This document shows positions 25,146 to 36,800 of a stretch of 64,000 nucleotides of DNA, one piece after another. The notes beneath the pieces are model-generated. The model was given only the letters and a program-made list of their open reading frames with translations, made no database searches and was not told the DNA's origin. The DNA comes from Lates calcarifer (taxonomy: Eukaryota > Chordata > Actinopteri > Centropomidae): NCBI RefSeq assembly GCF_001640805.2, contig NC_066847.1:22249504-22313503 (forward strand). The letters are read 5' to 3'. Position 1 is the stretch's first letter; every line of letters starts with the position of its first letter. Made by a program: the position numbers and the translations under genes.

Positions 25146-28100
25146 TTAGGCTGGGGATTTGCTGGACTCATTGTTCATTTGAATTTGGTCAGAAATATTG
25201 TAGAGATGTGTCTTTTCACTCCTCTTTGTCTTTATACATTTCCAGACTGCAACAAAAGGTACAGCAATACTGGGTATTCCTGCTAATATAAAGATGATCA
25301 CATAGATCCAGTCAGGATATAGCTTTTCTTCCAGTGTAGGGAATTTCTCCTGCAACGACAGAGAGAAACTGCTGTATTTTTATGCTACACAACAGTGTTT
25401 TAACTGATCAGCATCCATAATTCTAAGGACATTATCTCAAAAATAAATTCATACTTACCGCTTCAGGATCCCAGGCTTTGTAAAAGAGCTTTTCAGAAAC
25501 TTTAGTGATGAGGTAAAAGACCAAGATGAACAACATAATGAGCGGGCTGATGACTCTCCATGATACCTGCCAGAAGAAGTTGGGTTTGTGTCCAATCATG
25601 AACTTTATGTCATCATTGAACCTAGGAGGACAGTGACACACATGATTCACTGACAAGAATGTGTAGATGAAACAACAGAACAAACAAGTTTCTCTTTATA
25701 AAGGTGGTGCAATAATGTGCAGTGCTTTTGATACCATGATATAATTTTGTTCCACTCATTCCCTAACTGTGCCAGTTAGGGAATGAGTGGGAATGAGTAA
25801 AAAGTGGGAATGAGTAAAAAACAGTGCAAAACTATCAAAACTATTATTAAAATATTGACATTCTACATATGATAAATCATGACAAGTTTATTTATATTAG
25901 CTTCTATTGTGTTTAAGGTCACAATTTAATTTTGCTTATTTTCTTAGGGACTTAAATTTCCCCAAGATAGAAAACTGTTGCTAATAATGCTAGAAGTAAA
26001 GAGCATAGTATCAATAAAAAGACAAAATACAAAGAGATACAAAACAGTATTTGTATTTTAATATTACCTGTCTATCCCGTATATGTATACCACTGAGACC
26101 ATTTCGCAAAAAGCAACAACTAGCAGAGGGATGGATCCTCCATAGGTGTCAAAGAGTGACAGCCAATAGTTCCCTGAGCCTTGGATAAATATCAGACCCA
26201 CCAAACAGCAGAGCAGGCATGTTACACCTGAGGGACAGCAAACAATTTACAAACTGTACTAGGAATTCTTGTTAATTGAAAAAGAGAGTGACAGATGTGG
26301 ACTTACCAGTGATAGCCTCCTTTGGCCACGTCTTAGGGAAAACTTTGAGGTCTTGCAGTGGCACCAGAACACCCTCAATGTTACCAAACATAGAAGACAG
26401 GCCGAGACAGAAGAGCATTATGAAGAAAAGGATGGACCACACTGGTGAGACTGGCATCTTGGTGATAGCCTCAGTGAACACGATGAAGGCTAAACCAGTT
26501 CCTTCAACTCCCTAGGGCCAAATACACAGCACAGAGTTATAGCAAAGCATCATCTGCATTATTTGAAAATAATCGTCATTTTCTGCTAAAACCGAAGCTG
26601 CTGCCCTGCTGCATAAATAATGACCGACTGAATTCTTACCTCACTGAGAAAAGTATTTAGGTCGCATGTTTTTAGATCCAGCCCTTGAATAACCTCAGGG
26701 TGTGTTTCATTAAAACGTTGAACAACGTGATTGTAGTTGCTGTCAGTGATGTTGCCCTCTGCGAGATCGAATGCATTTAGTAATGCTATGATGTTTCTGA
26801 AATCCAAAATTCATTAGGATTAAAACATTTTCAGAGGACTGTATATAAACTAACATGTATAATTAGACAAAAAAAAGACATACCCAGACAGACAGTTGTC
26901 AAATCTCTCTGTTGCTCTGAAGCCGATGATGGTGTAAATGACCGTTGCAGCATAGACGGAGGTGAGACCATTGATGATAGAGATGATCACTGCATCCTGT
27001 TCACAGTTGTTACTGATGGAAAAAAAATGTGTTTACAGCACAACCCATGTACTTGCAGACTTTAGGTAACACAAACTTACACAAGATGACAAACTTACTG
27101 CACAGAGTTGTAGCTGGAGAAGGAAATGAGACCACCAAAAGCCAGAGAGAATGAATAGAAAACCTGAGCACCTGCATCGAGCCACGTTTGTGGCTTTGCC
27201 AGCTCTGTTAACTGGAAGAAAAGGAAAGTTATGAAATTATATGGCACCTCCCACAAGGAATTAGGGTTAAAGTATATTCAGAGCACTGATATAATTAGAG
27301 ATTTGGTAAAAGATCCTATAGACAGTGTGATTATTAAAAAACTTGGCTGAAAATATGTCTGTATGAAATGGTATCTCATAATTGGCAATAGCATTAGAAG
27401 ATAATTGAATGAATGGATATTTTATGCATTCTGATTTGTTATCAGCAGCGAGACCAGTATGAATGCTAAAATAATTTTCAATAATTTTAAACACGCAACT
27501 TACATCTGGCGTGAAGAGAAACTTTACTCCATCCAAAGAGCCTTTCAGGGTCAGTCCCCTGATCAGAAATATAGTCAGCACTACATAGGGAAGGGTTGAA
27601 GTCACGTACACAGCCTTGGGAAAACAAGATATTTACATGATTATTGTTTAGATGAGTGAAAAATCTTCTCTAATATTGTAGGAGGCAATGTGCTGTACCT
27701 TCCCAGTGGTCTCAATCCCACGAATGACGCAGATATAGAGCACAGACCACGCACAACCATGGCATATCAGCATCCACCACTGCAGCCCACCATCCTCTTC
27801 AATCGTTGGAGTTGTGTTCAGGGTCTCCCTGTACCAGAAATAATCCACGGGGGAGCTCCTCTCACACTCTGAGATCAACCCTTACAAAATTTAACAGCAG
27901 TAAGCTGAAATCAAGAGTTTCTAGCATCACACTTCTTTCTGCAAGAGCATAGAACAAGTTGTAACACTACCTGTTAAATTGGCATTCATGGGACATTGAC
28001 TCCACGGCAGAGGCTCTTGAAATGAGTTGAAGAAATACCACATAATCCAGGCAATGATGGTGTTGTAGTAGAGACTGATGGTCAGAGATACACACATGGA

Positions 28101-29299
28101 TGCAATACCTGCAAATGAATGTTGTAAAAGGTTTTTTTTAAGGCACTTTTCCACTAGTTGAACCAGTCATTGTGTAAGATGTTGCTCACCAACTCCTGTC
28201 AAATAAGGATGAATTGATGCCCACACTCCCAAACTTCCTTTTCTTAAACGTTGACCAATGGCAAACTCGAGATGCAGAAGTGGGATTCCTTCAAGGACTA
28301 GTAGGATCAGAAATGGTATCATAAATGCACCTGGAGGGAAACAAAGGAACTGTCAATGGTGTCATTATGACAATGAATCTGTCAGTTTTCTATATCTTAG
28401 TATACATCCTCAGCTGAATTCATTTGAGTTCAATTGAGTTGAGTACAATGTTTTGGAGATGAGACAAAGAGACTTCATATTCAACAGAAAATACAAATAA
28501 ATTCAGATACCTCATTGTTAATCATTCAGGATGCACGTGAGCACATGCAGAGATAAAGTAGGTTGGGTTATAATATGCAATGTACAATCCTTTCAAGCCT
28601 ATAAAATCTCTTTATCTGAACAGACAAGCCATCTATCTGATTAAATGCTGCTGAATTTGACTTAAGCTGCTTCTTAAACCTCCAGTTTAACAGATTTTAC
28701 AAGGAGATAGTCATTGCTGAATCAGAGGTCTTGTGATATTGGTAATGAATTACTCAACCTGTCCAATGTCCTGTAATGTAAATATTTTAACATACTTGGT
28801 GATCCCATGGGACAAATTAAGGCAAGCTAGTTTGCAAAAATGAAACCTAAAGTCACACACAAAAGCAATGTAAAGGCACCAAGGATGCAAGAAGAACTTT
28901 CCTCTTCTTCTTTTTCCTGACTCAAAATGTAATCCCTATGGCATTAACAGTCAGACATGTACTTGGGAGTATACTGAATGTTCCTGTACTCTTCTAGCAG
29001 GTCTAGATTGGATATAATGACTTATTTTTCCTCTGCTTCAAGCGATGTTATTGAAAATAGATATACAATAAGTGCAGTAAACCATGAAAGCATCACTTGC
29101 CTCCTCCGTGACTCTGGCACAGATAGGGGAAGCGCCAGACGTTTCCGAGTCCCACACAAAACCCTACACAGGTCAGCATGTACTGGGCCTTGTTGTCCCA
29201 TTTTGGTCTGTCTCCAGCCTCTTCCTCCTCCAGCTTGTCCAGCTGCTGATGGGACAATATCCTGTCCTCCAGGCCCGGATTGGGGAGTTGTAGCTTCAT
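25146..29299 (-). CDS. slc6a19: SLC6A19-like neutral amino-acid transporter B0AT1, complete, 12 exons
   Basis: A 633-residue Na+-coupled apical transporter of neutral amino acids; the human orthologue partners ACE2 and collectrin and is mutated in Hartnup disorder. Coding exons (minus): 29,101-29,299; 28,190-28,330; 27,971-28,108; 27,699-27,880; 27,504-27,614; 27,099-27,211; 26,884-27,012; 26,640-26,796; 26,307-26,511; 26,068-26,227; 25,459-25,621; 25,146-25,349. The N-terminus ([14 protein letters not shown]) and [79 protein letters not shown] and [19 protein letters not shown] match B0AT1 closely. TM1 Na+/substrate motif is at residues 46-62. Intron 1 has a GC donor (GGAG/GCAAGT) instead of GT; all others are GT-AG. 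Intron 1 is about 0.8 kb without other features; intron 10 (446 bases) carries a perfect hairpin. A 19-base G run sits about 195 bases upstream of the ATG. Transcription diverges from fhod3. Confidence 0.96.
25752..25820. repeat. Perfect 18-bp hairpin plus 17-bp tandem duplication in slc6a19 intron 10
   Basis: CCACTCATTCCCTAACTG (25,752-25,769) is exactly complementary to 25,773-25,790 across a 3-base loop. The right arm runs into two exact copies of GTGGGAATGAGTAAAAA (25,787-25,803 and 25,804-25,820). The decamer GGGAATGAGT therefore occurs three times directly and once inverted within 70 bases. Confidence 0.9.
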
Positions 29300-29493
29300 G
29301 ATCTGTCAAACACTGTGGTATTGTAGCAATACAATAGCCCACTGTACAGTGCTGGAATGTAAATCGTGTCTCACACTGTGAGATGTACAGGACCTCTGTA
29401 ATAGATTGACTAAGTTGTGGCGTTAGACAGCACCAGCTGGAGGTGTGCAGCCTTTGAAGCCACAACACACAACAGTTAACTGGTGTCTTATCT

Positions 29494-29512
29494 GGGGGGG
29501 GGGGGGGGGGGG
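29494..29512 (+). repeat. Poly-G run, 19 bases
   Basis: An uninterrupted G tract (C tract on the slc6a19 sense strand) near the slc6a19 5' end. Its length may be affected by sequencing slippage. Confidence 0.85.
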
Positions 29513-30239
29513 TCATTGCACAGAGGTCATTGCTCTTGTGAGGTGTTCCGGAGAAAGATGACAATTTTTATAGGATTATGTATGGTAACACCTTAAAGAG
29601 TCTGTTCATCCAAGTGACAAAACACATACTTCCAGTGTTTTATAGGGCAGTTATTGTCAGTTAATGCATATGTACAGATCATTCACAGGCAGGTTTTAAA
29701 CTGTTGAAAAAACAAATGTAATAAAATCATGTTTAAAGTTCACACTTGACCTTGGAAAAAAATTCTTTGCTCACCGTGGAAGACCTAGGTTTAGGCCATA
29801 TTTGGTGGGGGTTGTTGAGTTTTTCCAATTAAAAATATACAATTTCACATAATTTTGGACCGTTATTATAACCAAATCTGTTTACAAAAGTTTGGAAAAG
29901 CCAGAGCAGATAGTAAATAAACAACACCCAAAAAGCTTAAAGACAAAACTTGCTATAGAAGTCCATTGGGGACCAACTACAACCATTAGATCTGGGAAAA
30001 GTCATTTAGTTTTTCATGCTCTCCATACTGATTTTACATTAATCCAGTTTAGGTGGTGCCCAAAATGGCTTGTGTGCTGCACCAAAGCCTTGTATTAGTA
30101 GAGAAAAGCCTGCATAATGGTATGTTACACTGTCATATAAACCATTGTTAAAATTGTCCATACTGTTTAAATGTAAATTGGAGGCTCTTAAAGTGTGAAT
30201 GCCATCTATCTGTGCGTCAGTCTGTTTTTCAGCTACGTA

Positions 30240-30760
30240 TCTACTCCAGCTGCGCACACTGGCATCACGTTGTATGCTTGAAACGTGGCCAGCTTCAGTG
30301 CAGTGCGTTTTCTGTACTTTTCATTTTCGCCGCTGGAGGCCGCCATTGCGCGTGTAATACGAGCAGCGTCGGCCGGCTGAGGTCTGGCTGCTGTGTCCCC
30401 CCCTCCTGGCAGAGTTTGCGCTTGAGGAGGGAGCCGCTTCCCATCGCTCTCACAGACCAGGCGCCAAGTGTAGCAGTCCCCGTCCGCAGTCTGCCTCAGC
30501 ACCTCAACCGCCCGCAATGCCCTTGGATACTGCCGCCCCGCTCGTTTCCACACCGCTCTGACCAAACCAAATCTGTCAAGGAAGAGGTACCCTGGATCTT
30601 TACTTTTGGGACTGTTGTGTGTCCACTGTCCTGACTCGTCTGCGCTGCGTGAAGCGAATGGAGAAGGTCCAAGGATAACAGAGGGGGTGCAGGATTTTGC
30701 TACTGCAGAAGACCTGCCGGTAGTTTCGCTGGTCTGGGGGTGGGATGCGGTCTTGCGCGT
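30240..30760 (+). promoter_or_regulatory. GC/CpG-rich region, probable fhod3 promoter and 5' UTR
   Basis: CpG dinucleotides are dense here compared with the rest of the window (for example GCCGCCATTGCGCG and GCGTCGGCCGGC), ending shortly before the fhod3 start codon. The exact transcription start cannot be read from the sequence. Confidence 0.5.
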
Positions 30761-30826
30761 CTGTCACGGGCTGCTGTGTCGCATCCACTATTTTGATCAT
30801 CTAAAATCGCCTTGCATGGATACATC

Positions 30827-33800
30827 ATGGCTACGTTTATGTGCAGGGTACAGTTCTTAGATGATACTGATCCATTTAACAGCACCAATTTCCCCGAGCC
30901 CACCAGACCACCTCTGTACACTTTCAGGGAAGATATTCCTCTGATAAATCAGATTGCTGGAGTCCACAGGCTGCTAAAAGCCCCACAGAAGGTATGCAGT
31001 ATTCTTCTCTGTCTCTTGATTTTGTTTTTGTTCATGTTTCTTGAAATGGGTCTGGTGAAAAGTTAACACCTACAAAATCTAAATTAATGATTAGCTTGGA
31101 CATGTTGATGGGGTTACCAACAAACAAACCTAATGGACCGTTGATTGAGTCAGTTGCTTGGGATGCTGATGCAGCGTCAACATACTGTACATTTAACAGC
31201 TGTTGCATGCACAGTATCAGCATGATAAACCTGTAATATGACATTATATGATGTTTGGTGGCTTTAGGTGATATTAGAGTGGAGTAGGCATCTATTATTT
31301 GTCTGAGGGGAGGCAGGCATCTGTTAATGTTTACCTCAACCACACCACTAATCCTCTTTCAGTTTAACCTGCTTTTCTTACCATTCATTATCTTGACTTT
31401 GAGAGACCTTTCAAGATCTGGAAAAGTTTTGTGTCAGTTACAAACAAACAAACAGATAGCTTAAGGGAACAGAAAATGTCAAGGGGGTACACTGAATATA
31501 TTAATAATGATTTGGTTTGACTTGAAAATGTAACCTTCTCTAAACTTTCTGTTGGATTCTTCTTGTCTTAACTATGAAGGAACTGAAGAAAAAAAAAACC
31601 TTCATGGAAAAGTAGCCTACTTTGTGGTATCATGCATGGGCAGGCTTGAAATCCATGTAGGAAGCCTCTTCTGCTATTGTCACTACACTTAGAGTAGGTG
31701 GGGTCAAATGGCCAGTTGGTCAGTTGTTGAGGGATGGAAGAGGGTAATTCCCGACCCACATTCTCCTAGATCTGGGGATTAACCATCTGATCTCAACACA
31801 ACTTCTGAACCCAAGTGTATTCAAACTGTCATATCTTATTTTTTTCCATAATTTTGTATTTTGACATCTTACCTTTTCAGCATATTCAGTTATTTCCTTG
31901 GTCAAAAGCAGAATGTGTTTTACTATACCTCCACATTGTTGTGTTTGGTCAGAAGCATCACATAGGTTTTCTCATTTAGTCCCAACTCTTTTGAAAAGGT
32001 GAAATAGAACACATTGTTTTGGTTGCAAAAGTTGGCCATCCCAAGATCTACAACTGCACAGCCAGTTTTAAGCAGCTCAAAATAACTGAATGTTCCTCTT
32101 TGGTATGGTGTAATTGGCCTGTTTGAGTTTCCCCAATGAAAGCCAGTGACAAATAATGTAAACAAAAAAACTCTTTTCTTGTTCTTTTTTTCTTTTGGAG
32201 GCCTCTAAAGGCTATATCTTGAGAAATGCCTGTTTCTCTCTTCTGATTAGACCATGAGCATCCAAACACATCTACAAAAGGCCTCATCCACTGACCTTTA
32301 AATTTAAACAAAGCAAGGGGGCCATAGCATCTGAGGTTTAGTCTTTTATTTAGTATTTGTCTTAGTCTGGTCGAGAAGTCGCGTAAATAGAAAGTTAATA
32401 TGGGTCTTTCTTCATTCTGTCAGATCAGTGGTGCTCCATCTTGTTTGAGTAGAGCTGGTAAGATAAGTCACGGAAGCCTCAGGATGCTGTGGATCACCAC
32501 AAGCCTGGCTCTCATTCTGCAGCCCACTCAGCCTGACCAGCAGGGTGGGATGGGAACGCTTTCCGCTGTTTGAGAGAGGAGAGGGAAGCGGGCAGAATTA
32601 AAAACACAAACAAAGAGCTGATGTACTTTGCACAGTCGACTGGTCTCAGTTTAGCAGGAGGCCAGCTGGACCGCAAACTAGACAGAGAGAGGGTGTACCA
32701 GTGGTAGGCTTTGCAGCGCCTGGTTAGTGAGATTTGGTCACATGGGCATTAGTGGTTAGCAATAACTTGAGGGGAGCAGCCCGGTTGTGCTTTTCATAAA
32801 AAATAACAATCAGGTGGATGACAGGGCTGTATCACCACATTTGGGCGACAAGCTCTCTGATTCACACCCTCAAAGGTTTGAAGAAGTGACTTTGGTGCGA
32901 GCCTGTAAAGACCTTTGACGACAAACCTGTTGTCTTTGAGCTCTGTCTCTATGGTACAGGTCATTCTGGTATAAATAGCACGCTGCCAACACATGGTGCC
33001 GAGGGAGTCGAAACAGCTAGCATATGCTGTCTCTGGGCTGTTCCTGTCAGTTTCAGTCTGCAGTCTCAAGAGGGAAGATCTGTACGCGTGTGTATGTGTG
33101 GTTGTTGTTTAGTCTGTGCATGTGTGTTGGATTGGTTTGTACATGGGATGGTGCTTCTGTACCAACTCAAACATCAATTAGGAGTACCTTGTTTGTGAGT
33201 TTTAAGCATCAAAAGCCATTATTAATGGCTTATATTTGATAGCAACAAGTCTCACTATAAATCCTTGTTGTGTAGCAACAACAGTCCTGTCAGGGCAACA
33301 GGGCAATGAATCAGTTTTCCACCCTGTGGCCTTCTGGAAAATGCCATGCCACCATGTATCATAATGCAATATGTAGTGTATTGTATTATTGCAGTGGTAC
33401 TCTAATAGAAATTCAGACTCTTCTATGATTATATTTATCCATATTCAGCTGTAGCATCTCATCTTTAAACAAGGTTTTCTGTTGCTCTAGTAGATAGACA
33501 GTATGACCAGTCTCTCACTATCTGACTCAGCCATTTGATTTTGTCATGAATAATACATTGTCCTTGTCCGATGACGGAATGTACATGCTGCTCAAAATCT
33601 GTTGGAGTTATTCCAAATCGGCAGTTTTTGTCAGCACAAATCAATACATCAGTTAGTCCCTCACAGGCTTTCTTCTCTGTCAGTGCTTTGTAGTTTGTGT
33701 CTCGGTGGCCTTGAGGCCTTGCATCAGTTTGCAAAGCAGAATTCAAAGGGAGGGAAAATGTGGCTAAGCCTTGGAGAATGGACTCTCACTTCACCAATTT

Positions 33801-36800
33801 CAATTTTTGGGCCGGTTGTTTTCCTGCATTTTTTTTTTCCTTAAGAAATTACAGAGTCCCATAATGAGAAGTTATGTTAAATGCTGTAAAATACAGGTTC
33901 CTCCTTCATGCCTGTCAGAGCTCTTTTGAATTCTTTTACACATTGTTATGCAGAGTTGAGGTTTTTGCCGGTCTCTGAGTTTTGGAGGGGGTGTCTCGGC
34001 AGAGGGCTCCTTTCAGAGGAATGCAGCGTCAATGGACAGACTCATCCTCTGCATGCTTGACAGGAATTTAAGATCACTTGTTGTGGTTTCTCTTTCATGC
34101 ATCAAGTGTGTTTTAATGTGTTTTTAAATCACTTGCCTTCAGAGAAAAACCACAAATACCATCCTCACCTCTATCAAATAAACTTTAATCTTGTAAAGTG
34201 GCTTACTGTAATTCCTCTTGTTCAATTCAGAGTCTGGTGCAGTAACAGACAGAAATATGTCAGGTTGGCTAACACAGGGTTAATATTTACACCAAACTAT
34301 TCACAAGATGGTGTTGTTGTTATTATTAGGTTATTATAAGTTTCAAATGAGCAAGTTGCACACAGTGCATGCTATCTCATTCCAGATGTCTTTCCCTTGT
34401 GGAAGACAAAGACATTTGGAGTGAGATAGCAGTTTTAAATTGGAAATTGCATGGTGTTTATTTTTAGTCTTTTCTGCCTTAACTGCCTCCCTGGTCAGTG
34501 GACCACAGTATGGTGGTTGAAGGGAGAGGCCAGACCTCAGTGTGTGAGCAGAGCACTTGTGGTTAACTTCTCTGGACTTGGCCATCACAGGGCCACTGTG
34601 GGTTCAAGTCCTGGGTGGGGGACAGCTAAGGAAGCCTCTTCTACTGCTAATCTGGTAGCACTGTTCCTGGATTAAGGGCCATTTATGTGCATCAACCCTG
34701 CCAGGTTTTACGCGGCGAGACCTGTAATCGGTAATCCGGGTCGATTATTTAATGAGAACCTCAAGTAACGCCGGTTAGAGGATGGGTGTATAGATACACA
34801 GATGAGCAGATGGACATACAAAGGGGAATTAATGGGATTAATGAACAGACTTCACTTCACTTAGACTTCACTCAGACTTTTCTGCCATTTTCGCTTTTGG
34901 TCTCTGAGTCAAAACCTTGTGTGGGGAAATGCATTCTTGGTTCCACAGTTAGCTAATTACTGGTTACAGCTGCAAATTCAGCCCAATGTTTTGTCTATTT
35001 CAGGTTGTGATACAGAGCGTAAAGCTGAAAGAGAACAAACATTTTTTTGTCCTTTCATCCAATCCATCCATTTCAGCAGTACTTTAAGTATAATTTAAAG
35101 AACTATGAAATTTACAAAGAGTAAAAAAATACTAAAATAATGAACTGAACTGATGTAATAAATTAGATTATTGTTCATTTGTACCCTGGTCATGACAGCT
35201 TTTATACTTGCAAAATATATTTTTCCTGGGATTGGTATTTTATTTGGAATAAACAGAAGAAGAAGAGGTAGAGCATTAGAATAAGCAGCACCTTAAAGAG
35301 ACAAACTAGAAGAGGGACTCTTAACTTAAATTGACAAAGTGGATTTGCAGTTTTGATTCAGACATTAGGGAGACTCCTGGTGGGAAAAACCAGACACTCT
35401 GTATAAAATGTTTTCCTCAGTTTAGTGTCTCACAGGTTATATACGGCCTAACCAGTGGTCAACATATATGATTTAGTGTGTCGTCTCCTTCATGCTACAT
35501 TTCTTATTACTGTCACACCCATTATTTTCAAAGGCATGTCAGTCCATATAGGCATAAAAATAGTGGGCCTAACTTTGGCCCTTACGCCTGGATTTCCTGT
35601 CAGTCCAAAAACTGTCCTGTAATCTGGAGAAACACTTGCTTCCCTCCTCTGTCTGTGCACAGCTACAGCTTTGTTTGTTTGGCCTCTGCTCTGTCTACCT
35701 GTCTCCCTTTCTCTCCGTCTCTGTCTCTCCCTCTCTCTCGGCCTGCCTCACTTCAACAGCGACAACCAAAAATAAGACCTGTCACTGTTAACTAAAGTTT
35801 TTGGCATATGTTTACTGCATTTGCCACATGCTTTGCTCATCTCTGGTGTCCTCTCAAAATGACAATGTTCATCCCAATAATCTCTACAGCTGTCATATTA
35901 CCAATAATCTTCTGGTTTACCATGCACAGGAAGCAAACAAGACATCTCAGAGTCAGAGTGGGAGAGAGTTGGGGAGAGAGTGAGAGTTATCCTAACCAAC
36001 CACATGTTTTGTTTCAGTTCTCAAATATGACACAGTCCTTGAGTGCTGTTAGTGCAGTAATACAAACAGAGAGGCTGAACAGATCAAAGCCATCAGACCC
36101 ATAATGTCTTTCCCAGCATTTTTCCTTCATGTCCAATTAAGTTACTGTCACATGTGGGAGGAATTGAGCTGCATCAGACCTGGGAATAACCAGACATGTT
36201 ATACGTATGTTGTTGTTCTTCCTTTGTCTTGCAGGCTGCTCATTTTAGATTGGTAAATAGTAATTTAGGCGAGTGTATCACCAGCTTTTCTCCCCTACAA
36301 AAGCCTTAAATGTTAGCTGACAAGAAAAGACAAATTCACTGGGTTCGCTACATTTGTGGACTGTACAGTATGTTGTTGTTTTACACACCCTGACTGTTGA
36401 TGGAGCAGAGCAGCGCCACTCTCTTAATCACATGTTTGCCCTCCTGTAATGGTATTTGTTTTCCCGTCCTCTCCTCCGCTGTCCTGCCGAGCTGACAGAC
36501 TCTGAATATAAATAGGTTAATATCTCCAATATGGAGGTCAACCAGACATGTGAGCAAACGCGCTCATTCTTCACCTCCTTCACCAGAGTCAGCCGATGAC
36601 AAACACTCCAAGACCAGACAAATCATGCCTCCTCTGCAAAGTCATCTTGTGTGATGATAGTTTATCAGACAAGGAGAGCAGGGAGATAAGAAGCACCAGA
36701 CTGCCAAGCTGCTCAAAATCTGCATGACTTCTCTCCAACCTTGGACAGCATGTCATTGTAGAGCGCTGACAGGAGTTGATAAAAGAACTTTCAATGGTTC

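Larger units (their letters stand above)
29300..30826. promoter_or_regulatory. Head-to-head intergenic interval of slc6a19 (minus) and fhod3 (plus)
   Basis: About 1.5 kb separates two divergent start codons, so it should hold both promoters and 5' UTRs. The left side contains the G run at 29,494 and a GTTAAC hexamer at about 29,475 that could be half of an HNF1-type site, though this is too short to claim. The right third (about 30,240-30,760) is GC- and CpG-rich, typical of a ubiquitous or muscle-gene promoter and first exon. No TATA box is evident on either side. Confidence 0.5.

Noticed and set aside
29022..29564. 180-codon open frame on the minus strand overlapping slc6a19 exon 1
   Set aside because: It is a different frame across the real exon 1, and its proline run is a product of the poly-G tract.
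30233..30634. Overlapping open frames on both strands in the GC-rich interval before fhod3
   Set aside because: Long frames are expected in CpG-rich sequence with few stops; nothing resembles a known protein and the region fits a 5' UTR/promoter.
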